Assembly: GCF_901709675.1 (NCBI RefSeq)
Contig: NC_051098.1
Coordinates: 1,605,500-1,669,499 of the forward strand
Source of the DNA: Syngnathus acus
Taxonomy: Eukaryota > Chordata > Actinopteri > Syngnathiformes > Syngnathidae
Direction of reading: 5' to 3'
DNA length: 64,000 nucleotides
Part shown: in pieces, positions 1-10,890 of the stretch
Layout of the letters: every line of letters starts with the position of its first letter
Numbering within the stretch: the stretch's first letter is position 1
Program-made: the position numbers and the translations under genes
Notes under the pieces: generated by a model
What the model saw: only the letters and a program-made list of their open reading frames with translations
The model's database searches: none
What the model was told of the DNA's origin: nothing

Positions 1-1169
1 GCATATTGTACTCCTTAAGCACCGAGACTTGCTGCATGCAATGGGTTTCCCATTCACCTCTGTGAACATATAGGAAAAAGTCAAATTTTCTTGAAAAATC
101 CGACACTTTTCTCTTTTTGACAAAGACATTTCGCTGATGAGGGTGCCCGTTCCAAGAGAAAAAGCGGGTAAAGTGATTGAATTGACTAAAACACAACGCC
201 TCTAGTGAAAAACATAGGAACTGCAGATTAAACAAAACAAAAACAAAAAAGTAGTTTATTCTTTTTTTTTTTTTAATAATGCAAATTTATCCCCGGGCCG
301 GACTAAACCCTGTGTTGGTCCGGTTCCGCTAGGTTCCGTCGTATGTTCTACAACCCTGTTCTAAGCAAGTCACTGCCTGGATCCAGTGAGACGGCCATTG
401 TGTCCCGGATAGTTCCCTATTTTTACTCTGCGTGGTGGCCACAAAACTGATGCAGCTGAGAGTGATGTTTAAGTATGATGGCCATTCTTTTCTGTAAAGT
501 ACCAGAATTCTATTTTCACTTGAGTTGTTTGTATTAGGTCTGTAGTTTGCACCTGCAGTTAGCACAGCTGCTGGCAATCGATCCAACCTGGGATGATTCA
601 TTTTAGAATATAAAATGTTTTGTAGTATTTGTACACTTGATCATTGTGAGAGAATGCCATGGGTGACACTCTTGGAGCAATAGCAATTATAGAACAAAAC
701 AACTCAGCGTAGATGCCAAACAGATTTCAGTACTGTAGAAAATTCACTTAACCTGTTTTGCCATGAGCATGAAATGCTCCAGGAATGCAAAGATCTCATA
801 CACTGTCTAGCATTTCAGAATTGTCTTAAGTCAGATGTGTCAAAACCTTTTGTAAAGGGGATCATATTAGGTTCGATGTAAATGTATAAGTCGGATTGAT
901 TCCTAGAACCATAACCATTATAAATTAACTTTAAATATATCCTTTTCTGTCTGCAGTTAGGTTGATATTGCAAATGAGAATCTATTGTCAATTGCATTAC
1001 CAGGATAGTTAAATATTAAAATAATAAATTAAATACCAATGAATGATCTCATGAAAGTTGAATTAATTTTTTATTACATGGATATAGTTTGTTTTATTAT
1101 TGTTTGTCACGGAATGGAGCAGGGCGACCAAGTGCACCTTGGACCAAAGTTTATTGAATAAAATACAAT
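1..1169. other. AT-rich stretch, no gene recognised
   Basis: I see no convincing coding region, RNA gene or complete repeat here. There are short homopolymer runs (a T run near 250-275) and short uninterrupted frames without recognisable protein motifs. It is probably intergenic or old decayed repeat. Confidence 0.5.
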
Positions 1170-1477
1170 TACCGTATTTTCCAGACTATAAGTGACTCCG
1201 GAGTACAAGTCGCACCAGCCATAAAATCCATAATAAAGAAGAAAGAAACAAGTCGCAACAGAGTACAAGTCGCGTTTTGGGGGAAACTTTATTTGTCAAA
1301 ATTCAACACCAAAAACAGACATAAATAGGTACCAACAGGCTAAACGATACGGTGTGCTAACGTTACATAAACAGGAACTGAGAACGTGCCTGACATAACA
1401 TATTAAGTTATTTAAATAACTATGACATAAATAACACGTTTATCGAACCATCCGTGTCACTCCAAATCATTAAATCT

Positions 1478-1590
1478 ATGGAGGGGATGGATTAAGATCA
1501 CACGGGGATGGGTTAAATGCAGAGGACAAATTTCACCACACCCAGATGTGTGTGTGACGATCATTGGGACTTTAACTTTAACTTTTTTAA
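1478..1590 (+). mobile_element. 5'-truncated tRNA-derived SINE (3' part only)
   Basis: It contains the SINE 3' body that recurs at 3300-3410, 40040-40125, 52160-52230 and 60945-61040: a GGGGATGG motif, the 'aaatgcagaggac' block, then 'gtgtgtgacgatcattggg' and a (CTTTAA)n-like tail. The tRNA-like head is absent in this copy. Confidence 0.6.
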
Positions 1591-1603
1591 CAAAATCTTT
1601 GTC

Positions 1604-2038
1604 TGTCACGCGCAGGCGCCACCGGCCACTCGACCACGCCCCCCTATCACCGAAATCACCGTCACCTGGCACTGGCTCATTGGGAGCGCTATATTAGCGC
1701 GGCCAGCATAACACCCTTTGTCAGCTTGTTTTGTGATGACCTTGTACGCACCGGTCCGAGTAAGCTTGACTCCCCGATTCCTTGTGATTTGGTTCCTGAT
1801 CTGCCTGTCTTGCCCGACCTTTTCTCAGCCAGCAGTTGTCCTCCTAAAAGTCCTCCTGTTTGCAGTCTGTCCTCGCCAGTCCCGTTAAGCACTCCTTCCC
1901 CTGGCTCGCCATCCGGCCATCCACGCCCGACGAGTCTAGCCTCGTTCGTTCACCGCTCCAGCCCTCCACCGATCACTTTCCCCTTCACAATAAAGTCTGT
2001 GTCGCTCTGCACTTGGCTGTACTGTCCGATCCATTACA
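1604..2038 (+). mobile_element. Candidate solo LTR
   Basis: A block beginning TGTCACGCG and ending TTACA interrupts the pogo-like element. It holds a TATA-like stretch near 1690 and an AATAAA at 1989-1994 followed by a GT-rich stretch, the usual promoter and polyadenylation layout of an LTR. Flanking 5-mers are TTGTC and GTGTC, an imperfect target duplication. No second LTR or internal region is present. The call rests on layout only. Confidence 0.4.
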
Positions 2039-2611
2039 GTGTCCTCTGTCACTTCTAAACAACGCCGCTGCTGACTCCGGAAGTACATGCGGCACTGACG
2101 TCAGACTCGTCAGTTGCAGTTCAAATGATTCCACAGGCCTATATAACTACGTATATATGAATGAATGAATGAATGAACGAATCTTTATTTCTAACATGAT
2201 TTAAAGAATAAAAACAAACAACAAAAAAAAAAAAAACGATATATATCACTGTTGGAAAAGGAGCAGGAAGAAGCCTAGGCTTATCATGTCCTACCACTAT
2301 CCATCACTTAGTTCTAAGTGAGAACAATAAAACTAGAAAAGAACAAAAGAAAAACAACAAAAACATCTTATAATCCAAAAGTTCAACAGTAGTCACCTTC
2401 ATTTTCCTCTTTTTGGTAATTTTCAAATATCATTCCTTTAAACATTTTTTTAAATAGAACTATATTTCTGCTTTCCTTCATTTTATCTTCTAGTCCAGTG
2501 GTCCCCAACCTTTTTTGCACCACGGACCGGTTACGTGTCAGAAATATTTTCGCGGACCGGCCTTTATATAAATAAATATATTTATATATTTATTATTTAA
2601 ATATTTATATA

Positions 2612-3567
2612 TACCGTTTTTTCCCATGTATAATGCGCAAAATTTAACTAATTTATTGTCCTAAAATCTGGGGTGCGCATTATACATGGATACAATTTAA
2701 AAAATTACTTTTTTTTTTTTTTTTTCCTTTTTTTTTTTTTGTAAAGAAAATCATGGTACAACAATTTTTGAAGAAAATCTTGTCACGGATGGTTCTTTAC
2801 AACGTCACTTTCCTCTCTTTTCATTTTAACCTAACTGATCGCTGTCGGAGATGGGCAGTCGGAGAAATCAACGCCAACAAAAAAAATACATCCAGCCTAG
2901 TTAAGAAATCACCAGAAAGATCACCATGACAATTGTGAATAATAAATAAATAATTATTATATATTATATATATTATTATTATAATAATAAATAATTGTGA
3001 TAAATAACTGGAACATCACTCAAATATTGGTGATCCCGTTGAGAGTCTCACATATTTCTTCGCTATCGAGTTTCCTACTGCATGCGCAGTGATACTGACC
3101 GGCAGAATAACATCCGGTTGTTCCCAAAGATGATCTTTTTTCTGAAATAATTTTATGTTTACGAACTTAAGTAACCCGGCCGGGTCATACCAAAGACTAT
3201 AAAAATGGGGCCCATTGCCTCCCTGCTTGGCACTCAGCATTAAGGGTTGGAATTGGGGGGTTAGATCACCAAATGATTCCCGAGCGCGGCGCCGCTGCTG
3301 CTCACTGCTCCCCTCTCCCCCAGGGGATGGATCAAAATCACACGGGGATGGGTCAAATGCAGAGGACAAATTTCACCACACCCAGACGCGTGTGTGACGA
3401 TCATTGGGACTTTAAAAAAAAAACAAAAAAAAGAAATTTAAAAAAAAAAAAAAGTCAAAATTTGGGTGCGTATTATACATGGGTACAGGCTTTTTTCCAG
3501 CATCGACATGCCATTTTTAGGGTGCGTATTATACATGGGGGCGCATTATACATGGAAAAAAACGGTA
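2612..3567. mobile_element. TA-flanked small DNA transposon (copy A), carrying a SINE
   Basis: The ends read TACCGTTTTTTCC and GGAAAAAAACGGTA, followed inward by 'atgtataatgcgc' and its complement, with TA at both borders. A second copy lies inverted at 21335-22237. There is no transposase. The terminal style suggests a non-autonomous pogo/mariner-type element. It is nested in the hAT element. Confidence 0.75.
3173..3412 (+). mobile_element. SINE copy lacking the A box, inside small transposon copy A
   Basis: The body runs from 'ccggccgggtcatacc' to 'gatcattgggacttt' and matches full copies at 39829-40128 and 60738-61040, but the tRNA-like head upstream of the B-box end is missing. The same truncation point, preceded by 'cgaacttaagtaac', occurs in the other transposon copy (21466-21712), so the SINE was already in place when the transposon multiplied. 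Confidence 0.75.
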
Positions 3568-3720
3568 TAAATAGGATGAAATAAAATGATACGACTGGCA
3601 TAAAAACAAATATAAACCACATAAAAATAAAACGTTGAATTAGTGGGAGCACCGAGCTCTTTTCTCAGAAATGAGCCGTTCCCATCTAGGCGTAATCGGA
3701 GACAATGACACCCGAAGTGG

Positions 3721-4005
3721 TTAAGGTTTGTCTTTAAATGCAGGATGCTTGGTCTCCATGTGCCGAAGCAGGTTTGAAGGCTTCATTGCCTCGTTAGCTA
3801 GCCTTTCGCCACATATGCGGAGTGCACTTGGCGCGTCAGAGTCACCTGTGGCGATAAATCCATATTTTAAATAGGACTCCAGAAATGTTCTTTTAAATGC
3901 AGCTTTCCTTTTCTGAGAAGTCGTAGCCTCTTCTTCTTCAGTGTCCTCATTGGACGTTTTTCCCTTTCCGAAGAAGCTTTCCAAACTTCTCTGTTTCTTG
4001 CTCAT
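3721..4005 (-). pseudogene. hAT transposase N-terminal remnant (BED-finger/ZBED5-like)
   Basis: A frame of about 95 codons begins MSKKQRSLESFFGKGK and continues with YLKYGFIATGDSDAPSALRI and SNLLRHMETKHPAFKDKP. This is the typical N-terminus of ZBED5/SCAND3-like hAT proteins, where a CxxC and H-x(4)-H BED finger binds the element ends. The spacing around the CxxC is damaged ('RICGERL' leaves one cysteine), and the frame stops after the finger. No catalytic domain follows, so this is a remnant of the hAT it lies in. Confidence 0.7.
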
Positions 4006-4419
4006 TTTTGCTTGCCTCGCGGGCTTGACTGTGGTGACATATCACGTGACCGAGACGAGCGCCCTGTGTCAAGAGTCCTTATTTTTCAGATGCACCGACA
4101 GATGTAATTGGGAGAGATTCGCCAAATTTTTTATATTTTTCAAAATAAATCCTTACTCATTTTTGCTAGCTTTGCGGGCTCGACTGGGGAAACATGTCAC
4201 GTGACCGGGACGAGCGTCTTAACATGAATGAATTGATCGTCAATGAAAAAAAAAAATATATATATTTTTTTTTTTCCTGTGCGGCTCCGCGGCCCGGTAC
4301 CAAATGACCCACGGACCGGTACCGGTCCGCGGCCCGGTGGTTGGGGACCACTGTTCTAGTCCATTCCACACAGTTACTCCATAGGATGATATGCACCTGC
4401 TCCTGAGATTGGTGAGAGC

Positions 4420-5091
4420 ATACCCCTAATCAAAGCTACCTTTTCCTCTCAAATTATAGCCCTTATGATCTCGAAATCCAACCTTGTGTACAATTCTCAT
4501 AGCTTTTTCCAGTAGTATAATTAATGGTTTTAAAGTGCTTATGTATGCATTTCCCCATATCTCCACACAGTAAGTCAAATATGGTGAAACAAGACAACAA
4601 TACAGAGTATACAACATCCTCTGGTCCAGAATATGTTTTGCACTGCACAGTACTGCAATACTCCTTGCTACTTGGGTTCTAACGTATCTTATATGAGGTT
4701 TCCAACAGAATTTATTGTCTAATATTACTCCTAAAAAATTTATCTCGTAAACTTGTTCAATATTGACATTATCTATTGTTACTTGAACCTGTGTATCTAT
4801 TTTACGGTTTCCAAATACCATCAGTTTGGTTTTGTCTACATTCAATGATCATTTATTAATGTCAAACCATATTTTTAGTTTGGATAATTCAGTTGTAATG
4901 GTCTCCAATAGTATCTTTAAGTTATTACCAGAACAGAAGATGTTGGTGTCGTCCGCAAAAATAATACATTTAAAGATAGTTGACACCTTACAAATATCAT
5001 TTATGTACAGAATAAATAATATGGGGCCCAACACTGACCCCTGTGGGACTCCACAGGTAATGTCTAGGCATGATGATTTATGATTACCCAT
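4420..5091 (-). pseudogene. Rex1-like LINE reverse transcriptase, C-terminal half
   Basis: Two frames read GVPQGSVLGPILFILYIND and IIFADDTNIFCSG (RT motifs B and C, with the catalytic FADD) at about 4850-5091. Then come NVDKTKLMVFGN and NFLGVILDNKFCWKPHI at 4426-4845, the thumb region typical of CR1-group RTs. An in-frame stop at about 4848 separates them. The reading joins in order to the N-terminal half at 7056-7441 if the inner plus-strand LINE is removed. It is not functional as it stands. Confidence 0.8.
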
Positions 5092-5177
5092 CTTAACAAA
5101 CTGTTAGTCTGTTGTCTGTTAGTAATGTAACTTTTTAACCAGCTCAATACTACACCTCTCATCCCATATCTATATAC

Positions 5178-7055
5178 TATATACGAAGAGGGCGTTCTCG
5201 GGCAAAATTACCGCCCACTTCAAGGACAGCAGGGACGCACGGCGCCTTTGGCAGGGCATTCAGACCATCACGGACTACAAGCCCGCGCCGCAGAGCTGTG
5301 AAGGCGACGTCCGTCTGCTCAATGACCTCAACCGCTTCTTTGCTCGCTTCGACGCTCAGAACAGCACTTGCCCGCTGAAGGCCACTCCCCCTTCCCACGA
5401 GCTGCCCCTGTGCCTCTCCGCCGACAGCGTGAGGAGGACGCTTGCCGCTATCGACATCCGTAAGGCGGTGGGCCCGGACAACATCCCGGGTCGTGCGCTG
5501 AAGGACTGCGCTGGTGAGCTGACGGGTGTCTTCACGGACATCTTTAACACTTCCCTGCAGCAGGCCATCGTCCCGTCGTGTTTCAAAGCTGCCACCATCG
5601 TACCTGTGCCGAAGAAGCCTGCTCCGTCCTGCTTCAACGACTACCGCCCCGTGGCACTTACGGCCATCATCATGAAGTGCTATGAGCGGCTTGTCTTGGA
5701 GCACATCCGGTCAGTTCTCCCCCCACCATTGACCCCTTCCAGTTTGCGTACCGAGCCAAACGGTCCTCTGAGGATGCCATCTGCTCTGCCCTCCACTCGG
5801 CCCTCACCCACCTGGAGGGGAGGGACTCGTATGTGAGGTTGCTGTTTGTGGACTTCAGTTCTGCCTTCAACACCATTGTGCCGCAGCGTCTCATCAGCAA
5901 ACTTGACAAGCTGGGCCTCAGTACCTGCCTCTGCAACTGGCTACTGGACTTCCTCTGTCAGAGGCCACAGGTGGTACGTGTTGGCGACAAGATCTCCGCC
6001 AGCATCACGCTGAGCACAGGGGCCCCCCAAGGCTGCGTGCTCAGTCCGCTGCTCTTCACCCTCCTGACGCATGACTGCGCTGCCACCTGCAGCGGCAACC
6101 GCATAGTGAAGTTTGCTGACGACACGACTCTGGTGGGTCTCATCACCAAGGGAGACGAGACTCAATACAGGCTGGAGGTTGACCTTCTGACCGCGTGGTG
6201 CGGGGACAACAACCTCCTGCTGAACGTCGACAAGACCAAGGAGATTGTTGTTGACTTCCGGAAGGGTCACGCCCAACACCTGCCGCTGACCATCGACGGT
6301 GCTGTGGTGGAGAGAGTGAGCAGCGCCAGGTTCCTGGGGGTGCACATCAGTGAGGATCTCTCCTGGTCCACCAACACCGCATCGCTGGCGAAGAAGGCCC
6401 AGCGCCGCCTGTACTTCCTTCGGAAACTCAGGCGAGCGGGGGCTCCTCCGGCCGTCATGACTACTTTTTACCGCGGCACCATTGAGAGCGTCCTCTCCAG
6501 CTGTATTGCTGTCTGGGGTGGCAGCTGCACTGACCACGACTTGAAGGCCCTGCAGCGCATAGTGAAAACGGCTAGTAAGACTATTGGTGCTTCTCTCCCC
6601 TCCTTGAAGGACATTTACACCTCCCATCTCACCCGCAAGGCGACCAAGATTGTGAGTGATGTGAGTCACCCCGCTCACTCTTTGTTTGAACTTCTGCCCT
6701 CTGGGAGGCGGTACAGGAGCCTGCACTCCCGCACCACCAGACTTTCCAACAGCTTCGTACTCCAGGCTGTTAGGATCCTGAACTCGCTCCCCCTTTCAGC
6801 GTAGCGTCCTGTTCTTGCTGTCTGCTGTATGCACACTGGCTCGGTTTTGCACCTCTTATTTAATGGGTTATTGGTCTGTTATTTATTCATCGCTCACTTT
6901 ATTTTATTTATTTATTATTTCTTGTTTTTGTTTTGTGTCGCCTACTTGTATGTCTCATCACCGTGGGATGGAGGAAACGGAATTTCGGTTTCTTTGTGTC
7001 TTGACATATGAAGGGATTGACAATAAAGCTGACTTTGACTTTGACTTTGATATAC
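5178..7055 (+). mobile_element. 5'-truncated L2/CR1-like LINE inserted in the Rex1-like LINE
   Basis: Only the 3' part of the LINE is present. It begins within the RT N-terminal linker and ends with AATAAAG followed by (CTGACTTTGA/CTTTGA) repeats at 7022-7053. Its orientation is opposite to the surrounding LINE. The tail, the 5' truncation and the tatactat octamers on both sides fit target-primed reverse transcription. Confidence 0.75.
5195..6804 (+). pseudogene. LINE reverse transcriptase (one frameshift)
   Basis: The first frame, to about 5720, carries the RT fingers: AVGPDNIPGRALKDC, ATIVPVPKKPAPSCFNDYRP and VALTAIIMKC. A one-base shift at the C run near 5720 moves the reading to a 323-codon frame (5833-6804) with [12 protein letters not shown] (motif A), [15 protein letters not shown] (motif B), [12 protein letters not shown] (motif C) and the thumb, ending [15 protein letters not shown]. 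This is an APE-type LINE RT of the L2/CR1 group; the endonuclease was lost by 5' truncation. Confidence 0.8.
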
Positions 7056-7441
7056 TATCTATATAATATGTTATGGTAAATGGTATCAAAAGCTTTTTTC
7101 AAATCAATAAATACTCCTACCGCATATTCCTTATTGTCAATACAGTTAGTTATTTCTTCCGTCAAATCCATTAGTGCCATAGTTGTTGATCTATTTGTTC
7201 TAAATCCATATTGGCTGTCAGTTAACAAGTTGTGTATCTCAGTGAAGCTATCCAGTCTCATGATGAAAAGCTTCTCCAAGATTTTAGAGAATTGACATAA
7301 TAGAGAAACAGGTCTATAATTTGTAAAGATATGTTTATCTCCTGTTTTATACAGTGGGATAACCTTCGCCGTTTTTATTTTGCTTGGGAAGGTGCCTGTT
7401 TTAAAGGACAAATTACAGATGTATGTCTGAGGATTTACCAC
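7056..7441 (-). pseudogene. Rex1-like LINE reverse transcriptase, N-terminal half
   Basis: It reads AKVIPLYKTGDKHIFTNYRP, VSLLCQFSKILEKLF, DSQYGFRTNRSTTMAL and VFIDLKKAFDTIYH (motif A aspartate). The frame is cut by the plus-strand LINE right after motif A. This half precedes the C-terminal half at 4420-5091 in the ancestral element. Confidence 0.8.
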
Positions 7442-7537
7442 TCCATCAACAACTTCCTTAATTAAGGCCGTATCAACATCATTCCCATCTGTAGATGTTT
7501 TATTTTTGCATGATTTTATAATATCTAAAACTTCTTT

Positions 7538-8376
7538 CTAATCAACCGCTCTCAAGAACATTGAACTTGGATTAATTTCAATACCATCTCCTACTGCTCT
7601 TGCCTGCTCTATCGACGGGTCGCTGATACCCTCAGCCAATTTTGGTCCTACATTCACGAAAAATACATTCAAATCATTGACCGCATCTTCCATATTGTTT
7701 ATGGTGTTGTTATTATCCATGAAGTGTTCAGGATACTTTGTGTTAACAGCTCCTTTCCGGATAATACTGTTTAAAACCTTCAATATCCCTTTACTATTGT
7801 TTCTATTTTTTTCTATTAACTTGCTGTAGTAATCCCCTTGTACCTCCTTATGATTTGCGTGAGCTTATTTTTATATCTTTTGTACTTAATTTCTGTCTCT
7901 ATGGTTCTATGCTTTATAAATTCTCGATACATAGAATTTTTCTTTTTACTGACATTTTGTAGACCTATTGTGATCCATGGGGACTCTGTATACTTATGCT
8001 TCCTATTGCATTGCTTTAGTGGGCAGTTTTTATCATACAATGACATAAATCTTTCTAGGAATATATCATAAGCTATGTCTACATTACATTCATTATACAC
8101 ACAATTCCAATCTTCCGTCAATAGATCTGCTCTGAAATCACTCAGGGATTCTGATGTTCTCACCCTCCTGTAAATGTTACTTCCATCCTTTACATTAATA
8201 CAATCACAGTCATAAACCACAAAAACAGGCAAATGGTCACTTATGTCATTCAGCAATAACCCACTAATGATATTGTTTTCCAAGCTATTTGTGAATATGT
8301 AATCAATGAGAGTGACACAATGTGATGTTACTCTGCTTGGCTTGGTGATCATGGGCAAGAGACACATACGAAACAA
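7538..8376 (-). pseudogene. Rex1-like LINE endonuclease C-terminus and linker
   Basis: The frame 7816-8376 reads TLIDYIFTNSLENN and LNDISDHLPVFVVYD, the C-terminal AP-endonuclease motif with the conserved D-H pair, followed by a basic linker (YKRYKNKLTQIIRRYK). A second frame (7538-7783) continues the linker after a disruption near 7790-7816. The 5' part of the endonuclease is missing. Confidence 0.75.
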
Positions 8377-8388
8377 TGTATCATAGAA

Positions 8389-8905
8389 TTCGTCAGTCTG
8401 TTTATGTTTATTCCCTCGTGCTCGTCGGAACCATCGACTTTCGCCATGCTAGCCCCGTGGTGACCATCTGCACGTGCCCCGACTGGGTGCCCGGACGCTG
8501 CTCACACGTTTGCCTGCTTTGTGATGTTTTCACCGATTCACGACCACGGTCCATTCGGCGCCGTTGAACTGGACTGCCCTTACACCTGTCGATGGATCCC
8601 GTGGAGGCTATTTTGTGTGTTTTGGGGTGTTCTCTTGTATTGAGGGGTGCTGGTTGGCCGCTGTTACTTTTTTTCCTTTGTCTTTTGGCTTTGATTTGCT
8701 TTGATGGCTTTTATCTTGAGCACTTTCTGACTTTCTTTGTGGCGCCGTTGTGTGGCAGCCTTATGAGAGCCTATTGAGTTGCGCTCATGCCATCTGTGTG
8801 TCTTTTGTATACCCACTCTGTGGTATGGATACTGCTGGGGCCTGAATTTCCCCTCCCCTGGGGATCAATAAATATTCAATCAATCAATCAATCAATCAAT
8901 CTATA
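8389..8905 (+). mobile_element. 3' end of another LINE with (ATCA)n tail
   Basis: There is no RT frame, but the segment ends 'cctggggatcaataaatat' followed by (TCAA)n at 8871-8900, the 3'UTR and tail of a CR1/L2-type LINE. The upstream part is GC-balanced and lacks protein motifs I can name. It abuts the broken 5' end of the Rex1-like LINE. Confidence 0.5.
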
Positions 8906-9099
8906 TATATATTATATAAACTATATATCAAACTAGAAAATGCAATTCCTGGAGAAATTGCGTGTCAATCAATCAATGGCGAAGGCTGAATAACTTCTTG
9001 GGGAATGCTGCCGAATGATGTTGAAACAAGTTGAATTACTTGAGAAATGTAGAAAATAGAAGTCTAAAAAGAAATTTTGGAGAATTTGTGGTGAATTTC

Positions 9100-10390
9100 A
9101 AAATTGAAAATTTGTCATTTTTGGTAAGTGGGAAGTTGTGGAATGGTAGGAAAATGATGAAGAGTTGAAAATTGGAACGGGTTGAATCGGTTGAAAAATG
9201 TAGAAATTGGAGTTAAAAAACAAAATTTTGGAGAATTTGGCGTGAATTTCAAAATTAAAAATTTTGAACTTTTGGTAAGTGGAAAGTTGTGGAATAGGTA
9301 GGAAAAAGATGAACAGTTGGAAGTTGGAACGGGTTGAATCGGTTAAAAAATGTAAAAGTTAGAGCAAATGTTAAATTTAGGTGACTTCTGGTTTCATTTA
9401 GGGCAGTCCTTGTTGAAACAAGGTCACTTCCGGTTATTTTGGGGCACTTCCGGTTTAATTTAGTGCACTTCCGGTTTATTTGGGGTCACTTCCGGTTTAA
9501 AAGGTCACTTCCGGTTTATTTGGGGAACTTCCTGTCTGATTTACATCACTTCCTGTTTGATTTGGGGTCACTTCCGGTTTGATTTGGGGCACTTCCGGTT
9601 CATTCTGGGTTCATTGGGGGCACTTCAGGGTCAATCCAAGATGGCCGCCACACTGGAAGTGGGGGTCAAGGGTTGAATTGTGTAAGCATAGTGGGGGTGA
9701 AGGGGGTGAATATGGTAAGGATGAGGTGAACAAAGTGAATAAAGTTGGAATGGGTTGAATCGGTTGAAAAATGTAGAAATTACAATAGAAAAACGAAATT
9801 TTGGAGAATTTGGTTGAATTTCAAATTTGAAAGTTTGGAATTTTTGGTAAGTGGGAAGTTGTGGAATAGGTAGGCAAAAGATGAACAGTTGAAAGTTGGA
9901 ATGGGTTGAATCGGTTGAAAAATGTAGAAATTAGAGTAGAAAAACGAAATTTTGGAGAATTTGGTTGATTTTGAAAATTTGGAATTTTTTGTAAGTGGGA
10001 AGTTGTGGAATAGGTAGAAAAAAGATGAACAGTTGAAAGTTGGAATGGGTTGAATCGGTTGAAAAATGTAGAAATTAGAGTAGAAAAACGAAATTTTGGA
10101 GAATTTGGTTGAATTTCAAATTTGGAATTTTTGGTAAGTGGGAAGTTGTGGAATAGGTAGGCAAAAGATGAACAGTTGAAAGTTGGAAGGGGTTGAATCG
10201 GTTGAAAAATGTAGAAATTAGAGTAGAAAAATGAAATTTTGGAGAATTTGGTTGAATTTCAAATTTGAAAATTTTGAATTTTTTGTAAGTGGGAAGTTGT
10301 GGAATAGGTAGGCAAAAGATGAACAGTTGAAAGTTGGAACGGGTTGAATCGGTTAAAAAATGTAGAAGTTAGAGCAAATGTTGAATCCCC
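9100..10390. repeat. Degenerate tandem units of about 145 bp in Helitron-like element 1
   Basis: The phrase 'gggttgaatcggttgaaaaa' recurs at about 9178, 9752, 9903, 10047 and 10190, with later spacings of 151, 144 and 143 bp. Between repeats the text is again alike ('gaaattttggagaatttgg', 'gtgggaagttgtggaatagg'). The ETS-motif block at 9420-9610 interrupts the series. Confidence 0.75.
9420..9610. repeat. CACTTCCGG minisatellite, block 1
   Basis: Units of about 18-22 bp, each built on GGTCACTTCCGGTTTATTTG. I count seven exact ACTTCCGG cores plus variants (CTTCCTG, CTTCTGG). The complement, CCGGAAGTG, equals the core of an ETS-family (GABPA/ELK-type) binding site. Confidence 0.8.
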
Positions 10391-10579
10391 TAAGAGAATG
10401 AATCGGAATTTAAAAAAAAAAGCAACTGCGCCAAATATTTTGAAATTTGGAACGAAACGAAATTTCCGGCTTCAGGAGGTTCACTTTTGGGGTTAAAATG
10501 TTGAAACAGGTTTAATCGGGCAAAAATTGCAAAGGTTAGCGCAAATGTAGCTATTTGGAGCACTTCGTGTTTAAATAAG

Positions 10580-10890
10580 GTCACTTCCGGTTTGATTCGG
10601 GTCACTTCCGGTTTATTTGGGCCACTTCCGGTTTAGCTGTGGCCACTTCCGGGTTATTTGGGGTCACTTCCGGTTTAAAAAGGTCACTTCTGGTTTATTT
10701 GGGGCACTTCCGGTTTAATTTAGGTCACTTCCGGGTTAGCTGAGGTCACTTCCGGTTTACTTAGGGACACTTCCGGTTTAAAAAGGTCACTTCCGGTTTA
10801 TTTAGGGAACTTCCGGTTTTATTTGGGGCACTTCCGGTCCGATTTGTGGCACTTCCGGTTTGATCTGGGGCACTTCCGGTTAGATCTGGG
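10580..10890. repeat. CACTTCCGG minisatellite, block 2
   Basis: The same unit as the block near 9.5 kb, with about 14 exact ACTTCCGG cores in 310 bp. 'ccaagatggccgcc' follows at 10916, similar to a YY1 site with one mismatch. The block belongs to Helitron-like element 1. Confidence 0.8.

Larger units (their letters stand above)
1170..2155. mobile_element. Truncated pogo/Tigger-like non-autonomous DNA transposon (left end)
   Basis: It starts with TA followed by CCGTATTTTCCAGACTATAAG, the terminal inverted repeat type also seen complete at 59100-60582. Internal stretches match that copy: the 'aaaacagacataaata' region, 'gtgtcactccaaatcatt' near 1454, and the part ending 'ttccacaggcctatataac' at about 2150. 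The right terminal repeat is missing, because the (TGAA)n tail of a LINE starts directly at 2157. Two insertions sit inside it, a SINE fragment and a candidate LTR. The TA target and TIR style suggest the Tc1/mariner superfamily, pogo branch. Confidence 0.6.
2496..4353. mobile_element. hAT DNA transposon with perfect 8-bp target duplication
   Basis: The termini CAGTGGTCCCCAACC and GGTTGGGGACCACTG are inverted repeats. The flanking octamer TTCTAGTC is present at both 2488-2495 and 4354-4361, the 8-bp target duplication expected of hAT. The subterminal regions are GC-rich and repeat 'CGGACCGG'. The element sits in the 3' part of the Rex1-like LINE, and removing it rejoins that sequence. Inside it are a transposase N-terminal remnant (3721-4005) and a second, smaller transposon (2612-3567), so it is non-autonomous. 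Confidence 0.85.
2157..8388 (-). mobile_element. Rex1/CR1-like LINE, split by two later insertions
   Basis: One minus-strand LINE is distributed over three pieces. The 3' end is 2157-2487, with a (TTCA)n tail preceded by AATAAAGA. The C-terminal reverse transcriptase is 4362-5175. The N-terminal RT plus endonuclease C-terminus is about 7056-8388. A hAT element (2496-4353) and a plus-strand LINE (about 5180-7055) lie between the pieces. The 5' end is lost at about 8388, within the endonuclease, where the reading 'DEFYDTLFR' stops. The short octamer tatactat appears on both sides of the inner LINE and may be its target duplication. Protein motifs resemble fish Rex1/Babar elements of the CR1 group; the clade is inferred by eye. 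Confidence 0.7.

Noticed and set aside
5177-6726. Long minus-strand frames of 175 and 261 codons across the plus-strand LINE
   Set aside because: They are antisense shadows of the reverse transcriptase, without recognisable motifs.
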